Notes under the pieces: model-generated
The model's input: the letters and a program-made list of their open reading frames with translations, nothing else
Database searches by the model: none
What the model was told of the DNA's origin: nothing
Made by a program: the position numbers and the translations under genes
Shown here: positions 17,372-24,750 of the stretch, piece after piece
Position numbering within the stretch: the stretch's first letter is position 1
How the letters are laid out: each line of letters starts with the position of its first letter
Assembly (NCBI GenBank): GCA_020686985.1
Contig: JAJEPU010000037.1
Coordinates: 1-34,225, forward strand
DNA: 34,225 nucleotides
Direction of reading: 5' to 3'
DNA from: Brotaphodocola catenula
Lineage (GTDB): Bacteria > Bacillota > Clostridia > Lachnospirales > Lachnospiraceae

Positions 17372-18106
17372 TTATGAGATCGTCTTTCTCACCGCATTAT
17401 CATAGAACCTAAAGTGATCAGGGCGGTGGCGGGACTGGGTATACTCAAACATCACACCGTCGCCATTGTAAGTCTGACTGCTGATGACGGCCATGCAGTT
17501 GTAATCAGCAACATTCATGTTCAAATATTTCTCGTCGATCTCTGTCATCTTTTCCACCGTCATGATTCGCTTGCTGTTTACAATGTTCATGTGCAGGGTC
17601 TGTTCCAAATAGCGATAAATGGAGTCCTCCGCGATTTCTTTTGTGAGACCGGAAACAGCCCTTTTCAGAAAATAGTTGTGGTTTAAAATCAGAGGGACAT
17701 CGTCGAGATAGTGGATTCGTTGGATGTAGTAGACTTCTGCGCCGACCGGAAATCCGGTCATTCGGGATTGTCTCTCATTGATTTCAATTTCCGTGAACAG
17801 AATTACTTTTGTGGAGGCGCGGCTACCGTTTCGCTCGGCAGATTCCTTGAAACTTTCAATCTCTCCGATTGTGAATGCGGTCTGATCGACTGGCTGGTAA
17901 ATGTTTCGCACGCCTTTTCCCTGCATCGTCTGTACATAGCCGTCGCTCACAAGCACACTGACTGCCCGTCGCAGAGTATTTCGGGAACAGTTGTAATTTT
18001 GAATCAGCGTGTTTTCAGAAGGTAAAAGCTCCTGATACGCGAAGACACCGTCCTCAATTTTCTGTTTCAAGTCTTTGTAAATTGTCTCATAAATCGTTTT
18101 TGGCAT
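17372..18106 (-). CDS. treR: Trehalose operon repressor, GntR/UTRA family
   Basis: A 244-residue GntR-family regulator of the HutC/TreR branch. The N-terminal winged helix-turn-helix shows LPSENTLIQNYNCSRNTLRRAV and DGYVQTMQGKG. The C-terminal UTRA domain, about residues 90-240, should bind trehalose-6-phosphate. It is divergent from treP and treC, the classical arrangement, and three TreR-like operators lie between them. Its own promoter (18220-18248) is close to the first operator, so autoregulation is likely. The ribosome site GGAGGAG (18120-18126) stands 13 bases from the ATG, longer than usual, which may keep expression low. Known Bacillus TreR is released from DNA by trehalose-6-phosphate; the same is inferred here. 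Confidence 0.93.
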   Translation of the reverse strand: MPKTIYETIYKDLKQKIEDGVFAYQELLPSENTLIQNYNCSRNTLRRAVSVLVSDGYVQTMQGKGVRNIYQPVDQTAFTIGEIESFKESAERNGSRASTKVILFTEIEINERQSRMTGFPVGAEVYYIQRIHYLDDVPLILNHNYFLKRAVSGLTKEIAEDSIYRYLEQTLHMNIVNSKRIMTVEKMTEIDEKYLNMNVADYNCMAVISSQTYNGDGVMFEYTQSRHRPDHFRFYDNAVRKTIS

Positions 18107-18199
18107 TTCTAGTCGTCGTCTCCTCCAGTCAAGTTTTAGGTGATTCTTTTCTATTCTTTAGTTCGATTTTTCTTTGTCTTTTTAATCGTTTCTTTGATC

Positions 18200-18221
18200 G
18201 ATACCCTAATGATACCCTAAT
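18200..18221. repeat. 11-bp tandem repeat in the treR leader
   Basis: GATACCCTAAT occurs twice without a gap. It overlaps the edge of the treR -10 and the predicted start of transcription, so it might tune treR expression or form a further protein site. Confidence 0.6.
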
Positions 18222-18248
18222 TATAGAAATCTGCCAGGGAAAAGTCAA
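18220..18248 (-). promoter_or_regulatory. Promoter of treR
   Basis: On the minus strand: TTGACT, a 17-base spacer and TATAAT, a near-consensus promoter. The operator at 18251-18266 begins just upstream of its -35. Confidence 0.8.
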
Positions 18249-18250
18249 AT

Positions 18251-18266
18251 GCTTGTTCAAACAAAT
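18251..18266. promoter_or_regulatory. TreR operator candidate 1 (degenerate)
   Basis: GCTTGTTCAAACAAAT, a weaker version of the two sites downstream. It lies between the divergent promoters, next to the treR -35. Confidence 0.5.
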
Positions 18267-18279
18267 TTCAAAAGCACCA

Positions 18280-18308
18280 TTGACATGTTTAAACAAGTAT
18301 GGTATAAC
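18280..18308 (+). promoter_or_regulatory. Promoter of treP-treC
   Basis: A consensus TTGACA, a 17-base spacer and TATAAC. Operator 2 covers the -35 end and most of the spacer, and operator 3 begins about 12 bases after the -10, so repression by TreR should be tight. Confidence 0.85.
18283..18298. promoter_or_regulatory. TreR operator candidate 2
   Basis: ACATGTTTAAACAAGT, a near-palindrome centred on TTTAAA inside the treP promoter. The identical 16-mer is repeated at 18320-18335. Confidence 0.8.
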
Positions 18309-18319
18309 AAAATCAAGAA

Positions 18320-18335
18320 ACATGTTTAAACAAGT
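18320..18335. promoter_or_regulatory. TreR operator candidate 3
   Basis: An exact copy of ACATGTTTAAACAAGT just after the predicted treP transcription start. Its centre is 37 bases from that of operator 2. Confidence 0.8.
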
Positions 18336-18359
18336 TCACAAAAAAGAAAGGTAACGACG

Positions 18360-18410
18360 ATGGGGGCAACAGATGTGGAAAATGTAATCCGCACGGGGGA
18401 ATTTTTCTAA
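18360..18410 (+). CDS. Possible 16-codon leader ORF upstream of treP
   Basis: The ORF reads MGATDVENVIRTGEFF and is preceded by GAAAGG at 8 bases. It lies in the treP leader downstream of operator 3, with 71 bases to the treP ATG. It could be a translated leader peptide or chance; nothing in its composition points to attenuation by a specific amino acid. The rest of 18411-18481 holds no gene. Confidence 0.25.
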   Translation: MGATDVENVIRTGEFF

Positions 18411-18481
18411 GAGAGACTCAGAGAGATTCATAAAAACGTGAACGAAGTAGAACAAACAGGAATGAAAACGGAGGGAGAAGA

Positions 18482-20497
18482 ATGGGGAAGTATGCAGATG
18501 ACGCGCGAGAGCTTCTGCGTCTCGTGGGAGGAAGAGAGAACATCGGTGCAGTATCGCACTGTATGACAAGAATGCGATTTGCTCTGGTCAATCCGGAGAA
18601 AGCCGATATTTCAGCGATTGAGGCGATGAAAGTCGTCAAGGGCAGTTTTACGCAGGCAGGTCAGTTTCAGGTTATCATCGGAAACACGGTCACGGATTTC
18701 TACAATGATTTTATCAAGGAAGCGGGCATTGAGGGCGTGTCGAAGGATGCTGTCAAGGAGATGGCGAAGAACAACCAGAACGTGCTTCAGCGTGTGATTG
18801 CGTCTCTGGCGGAGATTTTTGCACCGCTGATTCCGGCAATCATCACCGGCGGTCTGATTCTGGGATTTCGCAACTGTATCGACAGTCTGTATCTGTTTGA
18901 GAATGGAACAAAAACGCTGTGCGGCATCAGCCAGTTCTGGAGCGGAATCGACAGCTTTCTGTGGCTGATCGGTGAGGCGGTCTTCCATATGTTGCCCGTC
19001 GGCATCTGTTGGTCGGTGACAAGGAAAATGGGAACGACTCAGATGCTCGGAATTGTTCTCGGATTGACTCTTGTTTCCGGTCAGCTTCTGAATGCATATT
19101 CCGTTGCAGGAACCGCTGTTGCAGATATTCCGAAATGGAATTTTGGTGCATTTCAGATCAACATGATCGGTTATCAGGGTCAGGTACTTCCGGCGATTCT
19201 GGCAGCCTTCACATTGGTTTATCTGGAGCGGTTTTTTAGGAAGATCACTCCGCAGGTAATTTCTATGATTGTCGTTCCGTTTTGCAGTCTGCTTCTCTCT
19301 GTGATGGCAGCGCATTTTGTACTTGGACCGATCGGCTGGAAGATCGGTGGCGGAATCTCTGCGATTGTCTTTGCAGGAATCAGTGGAACATTTAAGGTAG
19401 TATTCGGAGCAATTTTCGGTGTGGTTTATGCACCGCTTGTCATCACCGGACTTCATCATATGTCCAATGCAATTGATTTACAGCTGATTTCAGACTACGG
19501 CGGAACAATGCTGTGGCCGATGATTGCCCTGTCCAACATTGCTCAGGGTTCAGCTGTTCTTGGAATGATCTGGCTTCAGAGAAAGAATTCTCAGGCTCAG
19601 GAAGTAAATATTCCGGCATGCATTTCCTGCTACCTCGGTGTGACGGAGCCGGCAATCTTCGGTGTTAACTTAAAGAAAGGATTTCCGTTTGTCTGTGGAA
19701 TGATCGGTTCCGGTATTGCAGGCGTGATCTGCGTGTCGACAGGTACAACCGCAAATGCAATCGGTGTCGGTGGAATCCCGGGAATCCTCTCGATTCAGCC
19801 TCAGTACATGCTCACATTTGCATTCTGCATGGCAGTTGCAGTTGTAGTTCCGTTTCTTCTGACCACGATTGTTGGAAAGAAAAAGCTGAGTGCAGAAGAG
19901 ATGAGTGACACAGCAGAAAAAGAGAGTATGACAGCACTGGTAGCAGAAGCTGAGACAGGAAATGTCGCAGAAAATAAGAAAGAAGTAAAAGTAGAAAATA
20001 AGACGAACGTAGAAGCTGAGACAAAAAATGAGACAGCAACAGACAGCGATCTGACTGCATTCTTATCCGGAAAAGCAATTACGCTTGCAGAGGTGAATGA
20101 TGGCGTCTTTTCCGCCGGAGTTCTTGGAGATGGAATGGCGATCATTCCGGAAAATGAGACCCTGTATGCACCGGCAGATGCAGAGATTGCAATGCTGATG
20201 GCAGATTCCCGTCATGCCTGTGGACTCAAACTGGAAAATGGAATGGAGATCATTCTTCACGTTGGAATTGATACCGTGGACATGAACGGAGATGGTTTCG
20301 AGTATCTCGTTGAGCAGGGACAGAAAGTCAAATCAGGTATCCCGTTGCTTCATTTTGACAGAGAGAAGATCAAAAGAGCAGGACACAGAGATGTGACGGT
20401 CTGTGTCGTGACTGGTATGGGAAATGCACAGAAGATCGATTTTCACACAGGAATGGATGTAACGGCGAAAGAGACAAAGATTGCAAGTGTTTGCTGA
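18482..20497 (+). CDS. treP: Trehalose-specific PTS permease EIIBCA
   Basis: A 671-residue membrane permease that imports trehalose and delivers trehalose-6-phosphate to the cytoplasm. Domains in order: IIB (about 1-90) with the phosphorylated cysteine C27 in HCMTRMRF; IIC (about 105-465), a multi-helix channel; a linker rich in Glu, Lys and Thr (about 470-535); and a glucose-type IIA domain (about 540-671). The IIA active site is H593 in LHVGIDT with partner H578 in RHACGL. Many TreP proteins lack IIA, so this one needs only HPr. The IIC carries GLHHMSNAID and GVTEPAIFGV, as in the sucrose/trehalose branch. The trehalose call rests on treR and treC next door. The ATG follows GGAGGGAGAA. Confidence 0.92.
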   Translation: MGKYADDARELLRLVGGRENIGAVSHCMTRMRFALVNPEKADISAIEAMKVVKGSFTQAGQFQVIIGNTVTDFYNDFIKEAGIEGVSKDAVKEMAKNNQNVLQRVIASLAEIFAPLIPAIITGGLILGFRNCIDSLYLFENGTKTLCGISQFWSGIDSFLWLIGEAVFHMLPVGICWSVTRKMGTTQMLGIVLGLTLVSGQLLNAYSVAGTAVADIPKWNFGAFQINMIGYQGQVLPAILAAFTLVYLERFFRKITPQVISMIVVPFCSLLLSVMAAHFVLGPIGWKIGGGISAIVFAGISGTFKVVFGAIFGVVYAPLVITGLHHMSNAIDLQLISDYGGTMLWPMIALSNIAQGSAVLGMIWLQRKNSQAQEVNIPACISCYLGVTEPAIFGVNLKKGFPFVCGMIGSGIAGVICVSTGTTANAIGVGGIPGILSIQPQYMLTFAFCMAVAVVVPFLLTTIVGKKKLSAEEMSDTAEKESMTALVAEAETGNVAENKKEVKVENKTNVEAETKNETATDSDLTAFLSGKAITLAEVNDGVFSAGVLGDGMAIIPENETLYAPADAEIAMLMADSRHACGLKLENGMEIILHVGIDTVDMNGDGFEYLVEQGQKVKSGIPLLHFDREKIKRAGHRDVTVCVVTGMGNAQKIDFHTGMDVTAKETKIASVC

Positions 20498-20510
20498 GGT
20501 GTGAATTTTT

Positions 20511-20594
20511 AAATGTGCCCGGTAAAAGATAATCAGTGAAATATGCCCGCTAAACGATAACCAGTGAAATATGATCGATAAAATATGATCAGTA
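20511..20594. repeat. Three 28-bp tandem repeats between treP and treC
   Basis: Three contiguous 28-base units (20511-20538, 20539-20566, 20567-20594) share the pattern AAATATG...GATAA-CAGTG with substitutions but no length change. Unit 3 is itself two near-identical 14-mers (AAATATGATCGATA, AAATATGATCAGTA). They fill the spacer just before the treC ribosome site. There are no spacers between units, so this is not a CRISPR array. Confidence 0.75.
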
Positions 20595-20622
20595 AGAAAA
20601 ATAGTGCAGGAGGAAATGGGCG

Positions 20623-22302
20623 ATGACGGATTTTAGCAATAAAGTAGTTTACCAGATTTATCCGAAGTCATTTCGGGATACGAATGGAGATGGAATCGGA
20701 GATATTCCGGGTGTAATAGAAAAGTTGGATTACTTGCAGGATCTCGGTGTGGATTATCTGTGGCTGACTCCGTTTTTTGTCTCCCCGCAGAGAGACAATG
20801 GCTATGACGTTGCAGATTATCGAAAGATCAATCCGATGTTTGGAACAATGGAGGATGTGGAAAATCTGATTTCTGAGAGTAAAAAGCGCGGAATCGGTCT
20901 GATGCTCGACATGGTTTTCAATCACACTTCGACGGAGCATGAGTGGTTTCAGAAAGCGCTCGCCGGGGATGAGAAATACCAGAACTACTATATTTTCAGG
21001 GAGGGGACTGCGGATCAGTGTCCGACAAACTGGCAGTCAAAGTTTGGCGGGACTGCGTGGGAGTATGTGCCGGAACTCGGAAAATGGTATCTGCATTTGT
21101 TTGATGTGACGCAGGCAGATCTAAACTGGGACAATCCAGAGGTTCGAGAGGAACTGAAAGAGATTCTGCGATTCTGGAAAGAAAAGGGAATCCGCGCGTT
21201 CCGATTTGATGTCATCAATCTGATCTCCAAGCTGGAAAAGATGGAGGACGATTTCGAGGGAGATGGAAGACGGTTTTACAGTGATGGTCCTCACATCCAT
21301 GAGTATCTCAAGGAGATGGTCAGAGACACCGGAATCGAAGATTTCGTGACTGTCGGAGAGATGTCCTCGACCTCGGTGGAGCATTGCATCCGGTATTCTT
21401 CCCCGAAGGAGAAGGAGCTATCGATGTGCTTCAGTTTCCATCACCTGAAGGTGGATTACAAGAATGGGGACAAATGGGCGCTGATGGAGCCGGATTACAG
21501 AGCGTTAAAATCGCTCTTTGAGGAGTGGCAGATGAAGATGCAGGCCGGGGACGGCTGGAATGCACTCTTTTGGTGCAACCATGATCAACCTCGCATTGTG
21601 AGCAGAATGGGTGATGAGACGACGTACTGGAAGGAATCTGCAAAGATGCTTGCAGGCATGATTCATCTGATGCGCGGTACTCCATACATTTATCAGGGTG
21701 AAGAGATCGGCATGCTGAATGCGCACTATCCGTCGATCGATCAGTATCGCGATGTGGAGAGCTTAAACTACTACCAGATTCTGCTTAGACAGGGAAAGAG
21801 CGAGAAGGAGGCACTTGAGATTCTCTCAGCGAGATCCCGCGACAACAGCAGAACGCCGATGCAGTGGAATGATGAAAAGTACTGTGGATTCTCTATAGCA
21901 GAGCCATGGCTTCCGGTGTCCGATGCATTCAAAAAAGAGATCACCGTTTCGGCACAGGAGGACGATGAGGACTCGATTCTGGCATTCTACAAGAAACTTA
22001 TTTCTCTGCGCAAGGAGTATCCGGTGATCGCAAAGGGCGAGATTGAATTTCTGAAAACGGGGTCAGACAAGACGTTGGCATACCGCCGGAGCCTTGGATC
22101 GGATCAGATGACGATTTTCTGTAATCTTGGCAGAGAAAAACAGACCATTCTATTTGATGAGACATGTAGAAATGGTCGGGTTCTGCTTGAAAATTATAAA
22201 GATCAGAAAGAACAGAATCTTGCAGAACAGGAATCCTACATGCTCAGACCGTATGAAATTCTTTTGATCGAGAGTAAGGCGGATGGAAATCCTGGAAAAT
22301 AA
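20623..22302 (+). CDS. treC: Alpha,alpha-phosphotrehalase (GH13)
   Basis: A 559-residue cytoplasmic glycoside hydrolase that splits trehalose-6-phosphate into glucose and glucose-6-phosphate. The GH13 barrel is complete: the nucleophile should be D196 in FRFDVINL, the acid/base E246 in TVGEMSS and the third acid D321 in NHDQPR. The N-terminus VVYQIYPKSFRDTNGDGIGD is typical of the oligo-1,6-glucosidase/TreC group, and the length matches. The ATG follows AGGAGG by 9 bases. The gene is the second of the treP-treC operon, with a repeat-filled spacer of 125 bases. GH13 alone cannot tell phosphotrehalase from oligo-1,6-glucosidase; the neighbours decide. Only a weak hairpin (22397-22422) follows. 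Confidence 0.92.
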   Translation: MTDFSNKVVYQIYPKSFRDTNGDGIGDIPGVIEKLDYLQDLGVDYLWLTPFFVSPQRDNGYDVADYRKINPMFGTMEDVENLISESKKRGIGLMLDMVFNHTSTEHEWFQKALAGDEKYQNYYIFREGTADQCPTNWQSKFGGTAWEYVPELGKWYLHLFDVTQADLNWDNPEVREELKEILRFWKEKGIRAFRFDVINLISKLEKMEDDFEGDGRRFYSDGPHIHEYLKEMVRDTGIEDFVTVGEMSSTSVEHCIRYSSPKEKELSMCFSFHHLKVDYKNGDKWALMEPDYRALKSLFEEWQMKMQAGDGWNALFWCNHDQPRIVSRMGDETTYWKESAKMLAGMIHLMRGTPYIYQGEEIGMLNAHYPSIDQYRDVESLNYYQILLRQGKSEKEALEILSARSRDNSRTPMQWNDEKYCGFSIAEPWLPVSDAFKKEITVSAQEDDEDSILAFYKKLISLRKEYPVIAKGEIEFLKTGSDKTLAYRRSLGSDQMTIFCNLGREKQTILFDETCRNGRVLLENYKDQKEQNLAEQESYMLRPYEILLIESKADGNPGK

Positions 22303-22468
22303 AGAGAGCAGGAAGATTGATCTGACAGGCATTTATTATCACCGCCTTAAGTGGGTCGATGATTTTAAACAGGTGGATGATCAGATTCTCAAGTTTGAGC
22401 CGACGACGAGTGGTCCCGGCTCGAATTTTCACGGCAATATTTTGTTTCGAATTATAATGAGAAAAAAC

Positions 22469-22497
22469 TTGCAAATCTTTTTGAAATTTTGTATAAT
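22469..22497 (+). promoter_or_regulatory. Promoter of the thiamine operon
   Basis: TTGCAA, a 17-base spacer and a consensus TATAAT. The transcript should begin a few bases before the riboswitch. Confidence 0.8.
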
Positions 22498-22506
22498 ACC
22501 ATACAA

Positions 22507-22593
22507 ATAGGGAGCTCAAATGGATGGGCTGAGAGTAGACTTAATTAGTCTTGACCTGGAACCTGATTTGGATAATGCCAACGTAGGGAAATA
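22507..22593 (+). ncRNA. TPP riboswitch (THI element)
   Basis: The conserved blocks are all present in order: GGGAGCTC, GGGCTGAGAG, GACC.GGAACCTGATTTG and GATAATGCCAACGTAGGGAA. These form the two TPP-binding arms. The terminator hairpin lies 80 bases downstream (22674-22715), which points to control by transcription termination when TPP is bound. A competing stem (CTCTGT/ACAGAG, about 22627-22667) between them could be the switching part. The outer P1 helix is not obvious from the sequence. Confidence 0.93.
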
Positions 22594-22673
22594 CATGTCA
22601 CGAAGAATGGACTTGTGTGCCGTTGCTCTCTGTTTTGTGTGAACTGGGGGCACCACTTTTCACAGAGGATAAA

Positions 22674-22715
22674 GGCGCCGGATGACACTAAGATTGTGTC
22701 GTCCGGCGCCTTTTT
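22674..22715 (+). terminator. Riboswitch-controlled terminator
   Basis: GGCGCCGGATGACAC pairs with GTGTCGTCCGGCGCC (15 pairs, one T-G) around a 7-base loop, followed by TTTTT. It precedes thiS by 46 bases, as expected for the expression platform of the TPP riboswitch. Confidence 0.9.
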
Positions 22716-22761
22716 GCGTTGTTTCGTACGGTGTTAAAAGAGAAAAGAGGAGAGTGCGCAG

Positions 22762-22956
22762 ATGGTAAAAATCAATGGAGAAGAGAAGGCGATTGCCGAA
22801 AAAAATCTGCTCGAATACTTAAAAGAAGCAGGATTTGAGCCGGAGCGAGTTGTTGTGGAGCGCAATTTTGAGATCATTCCGAAAGATCAATTAGGAAATG
22901 TGACGATTCAGGATGAAGATGAGATTGAAGTTTTGAGATTTGTCAGAGGAGGCTGA
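22762..22956 (+). CDS. thiS: Sulfur carrier protein ThiS
   Basis: A 64-residue ubiquitin-like protein ending in GG. ThiF adenylates this C-terminus; it is then converted to a thiocarboxylate that donates sulfur to the thiazole ring made by ThiG. The body (MVKINGEEKAI..., DEIEVLRFVRGG) is typical of the clostridial form. AGAGGAGAG precedes the ATG. It is the first gene of the operon after the riboswitch terminator. Confidence 0.93.
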   Translation: MVKINGEEKAIAEKNLLEYLKEAGFEPERVVVERNFEIIPKDQLGNVTIQDEDEIEVLRFVRGG

Positions 22957-22991
22957 TCGGGGAGAAAAGAGAAGAAAGAGAGAGAAGAGAA

Positions 22992-23663
22992 GTGAGAAAA
23001 GGAGAAGAAATTAAAAAGAGAATGCAGGAGTCTATTTCCAAAGAGGAGCTGGATCGTGCATTTGATGCGAGATTCCCGAAAGAAATGCAGGTAAAACTTC
23101 ACAATGCGAAAGTTGCGATTGCCGGTCTTGGCGGTCTCGGTTCTAATATTGCGGTTATGCTTACGAGAAGTGGAGTCGGGAAACTTTTTCTCGTGGATTT
23201 TGATGTGGTGGATGTTACGAATCTGAACCGCCAGATGTATTTGATTCCGCAGTTGGGAAAGCCGAAAGCGGAGGCATTGCCGGAGATCCTGTATCAGATT
23301 AATCCCTATGCAACATATGAATCTGTCTGTATAAAAGTTACACCTGAGAATGTGAAGGAGCTGTTTGCGGAGTATCCGATTGTGTGTGAGGCATTTGACC
23401 GCCCAGATCAGAAAGCAATGCTGGTTCAGGAGCTTCTGACTCAGTGTCCAGAAACGATTGTTGTGTCGGGAAATGGAATGGCAGGATATGAAGATGCGAA
23501 TGAGATCCGGACAAGACAGATGATGAGACGGTTGTATGTGTGCGGAGACCAGAGCACGGATGTTGGAGCGGGGATTGGGTTGATTGCTCCGAGAGTGAGT
23601 GTCTGCGCAGGGCATGAGGCAAATAAAGTGCTGCAGTTGATTATGCAGGGAGCATGCGAGTGA
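22992..23663 (+). CDS. thiF: ThiS adenylyltransferase ThiF
   Basis: A 223-residue member of the E1-like ThiF/MoeB superfamily that activates the ThiS C-terminus with ATP. The nucleotide loop is GLGGLG (residues 45-50), followed by the acidic strand LVDFDVVD and the conserved NRQMY. It is the short clostridial version. The paired CxxC zinc motif of the longer E. coli ThiF is not seen. The start is a GTG at 22992 after a purine-rich AGAGAAGAGAA tract; an ATG at 23022 in frame has its GGAG too far upstream. Position between thiS and thiG supports the role. Confidence 0.88.
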   Translation: MRKGEEIKKRMQESISKEELDRAFDARFPKEMQVKLHNAKVAIAGLGGLGSNIAVMLTRSGVGKLFLVDFDVVDVTNLNRQMYLIPQLGKPKAEALPEILYQINPYATYESVCIKVTPENVKELFAEYPIVCEAFDRPDQKAMLVQELLTQCPETIVVSGNGMAGYEDANEIRTRQMMRRLYVCGDQSTDVGAGIGLIAPRVSVCAGHEANKVLQLIMQGACE

Positions 23664-23820
23664 GAAAAGTAAAGAAAGCGTGAAGCGAGAGTGAAACAGA
23701 GCGCGATCTCAGAGCCAGATGACAGATCGATAAAAATAAGGACAGAAAGATAAAAGATGCAGAGCAAGAAAAAACATACCAAAGCATACAGAGCAGGATA
23801 AAAACGGGAAACAGAGAACA

Positions 23821-23875
23821 GAACAGGAACAGAACAGGAACAAAACAGGAACAAAACAGGAACAAAAAAGGAACA
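23821..23875. repeat. 11-bp tandem repeats in the thiF-thiG spacer
   Basis: Five contiguous 11-base units follow the pattern (G/A)AACAGGAACA, with a degenerate sixth just before (23810-23820). They lie in a 247-base spacer without genes. The span 23800-23883 contains no T at all, so the mRNA there should be unstructured. The repeat ends about 35 bases before the thiG ATG. Confidence 0.85.
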
Positions 23876-23910
23876 AAAAGGGATAAAAAAAGAAAAGGAG
23901 AGAGAAAACG

Positions 23911-24675
23911 ATGGAAGATAAGTTTGTGTTGGGTGGAAAAGAGTTTAAGAGCCGTTTTATTTTGGGATCAGGAAAATATAATCTGAATTTGATTAAATCT
24001 GCGGTGGAACAGGGAGGAGCAGAGATCATCACGCTTGCGCTTCGCCGTGCCAATACGCAGGAGAGTGAGAATATTCTTGATTTCATTCCGGAGGGAGTAA
24101 CCTTGCTTCCAAATACATCCGGAGCGAGAAATGCGGAGGAGGCTGTCCGAATTGCGCGCCTGAGCAGGGCGATGGGATGTGGAAATTTTGTGAAAGTTGA
24201 AATCATGCGCGATGCAAAATATTTATTCCCGGACAACTACGAGACGATCAAGGCGACGGAGATTCTGGCGAAAGAGGGATTTGTCGTTCTTCCGTACATG
24301 AATCCGGATTTGAATGTCGCGAGAGATCTTCAGAATGCCGGAGCCGGAGCCGTTATGCCGTTGGCAGCTCCGATCGGAAGTAACAAGGGACTCGCGACAA
24401 AAGCGATGATTCAGGTATTGATCGATGAGATTGATCTGCCGATTATCGTTGATGCAGGAATTGGCAAACCGTCTCAGGCGTGTGAGGCGATGGAGATGGG
24501 TGCAAGTGCAATTATGGCAAATACCGCAATTGCGACAGCGGGGGATGTCCCGGCGATGGCAGAAGCCTTCAAGCTGGCGATTGAGGCAGGAAGAAAGGCT
24601 TATCTGACTGGAATGGGACGCGTGCTTGCAAGAGGAGGAAGTGCTTCCGATCCGTTGACGGGATTTTTGCGCTAG
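23911..24675 (+). CDS. thiG: Thiazole synthase ThiG
   Basis: A 254-residue TIM-barrel enzyme that builds the thiazole phosphate from 1-deoxy-D-xylulose-5-phosphate, ThiS thiocarboxylate and dehydroglycine. The Schiff-base lysine should be K95 in FVKVEIM, one off the Bacillus number. Phosphate-binding glycines are seen in VDAGIGKPS and [15 protein letters not shown]. The length is standard. AAAGGAGAGAGAAAACG precedes the ATG. It forms a complex with ThiH or ThiS and uses dehydroglycine from ThiH here. Confidence 0.96.
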   Translation: MEDKFVLGGKEFKSRFILGSGKYNLNLIKSAVEQGGAEIITLALRRANTQESENILDFIPEGVTLLPNTSGARNAEEAVRIARLSRAMGCGNFVKVEIMRDAKYLFPDNYETIKATEILAKEGFVVLPYMNPDLNVARDLQNAGAGAVMPLAAPIGSNKGLATKAMIQVLIDEIDLPIIVDAGIGKPSQACEAMEMGASAIMANTAIATAGDVPAMAEAFKLAIEAGRKAYLTGMGRVLARGGSASDPLTGFLR

Positions 24676-24691
24676 GATGAAGTCGCAGAAA

Positions 24692-24719
24692 AAGAGAAAA
24701 CGGAAAAGAGAAAACGGAA
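24692..24719. repeat. 14-bp tandem duplication in the thiG-thiH spacer
   Basis: AAGAGAAAACGGAA is repeated exactly twice. The whole 75-base spacer is purine-rich, as in the thiF-thiG spacer. Confidence 0.7.
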
Positions 24720-24750
24720 AAAGAGGAAGCAGAGAAAGAGGAATCAGCAA

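Noticed and set aside
18082-18354. A 90-codon plus-strand frame over the tre control region
   Set aside because: It covers both promoters and all operators and has no ribosome site.
20511-20594. 28-base repeats considered as a small CRISPR array
   Set aside because: The units are directly contiguous, degenerate and without spacers; no cas gene is near.
22283-22510. A 75-codon plus-strand frame after treC
   Set aside because: It overlaps the end of treC, runs through the thi promoter into the riboswitch and has no ribosome site. The tail is a translation of the promoter region.
23641-23865. A very hydrophobic, Cys/Phe-rich minus-strand frame with repeats
   Set aside because: It is only the reverse translation of the 11-base repeats and purine-rich spacer between thiF and thiG.
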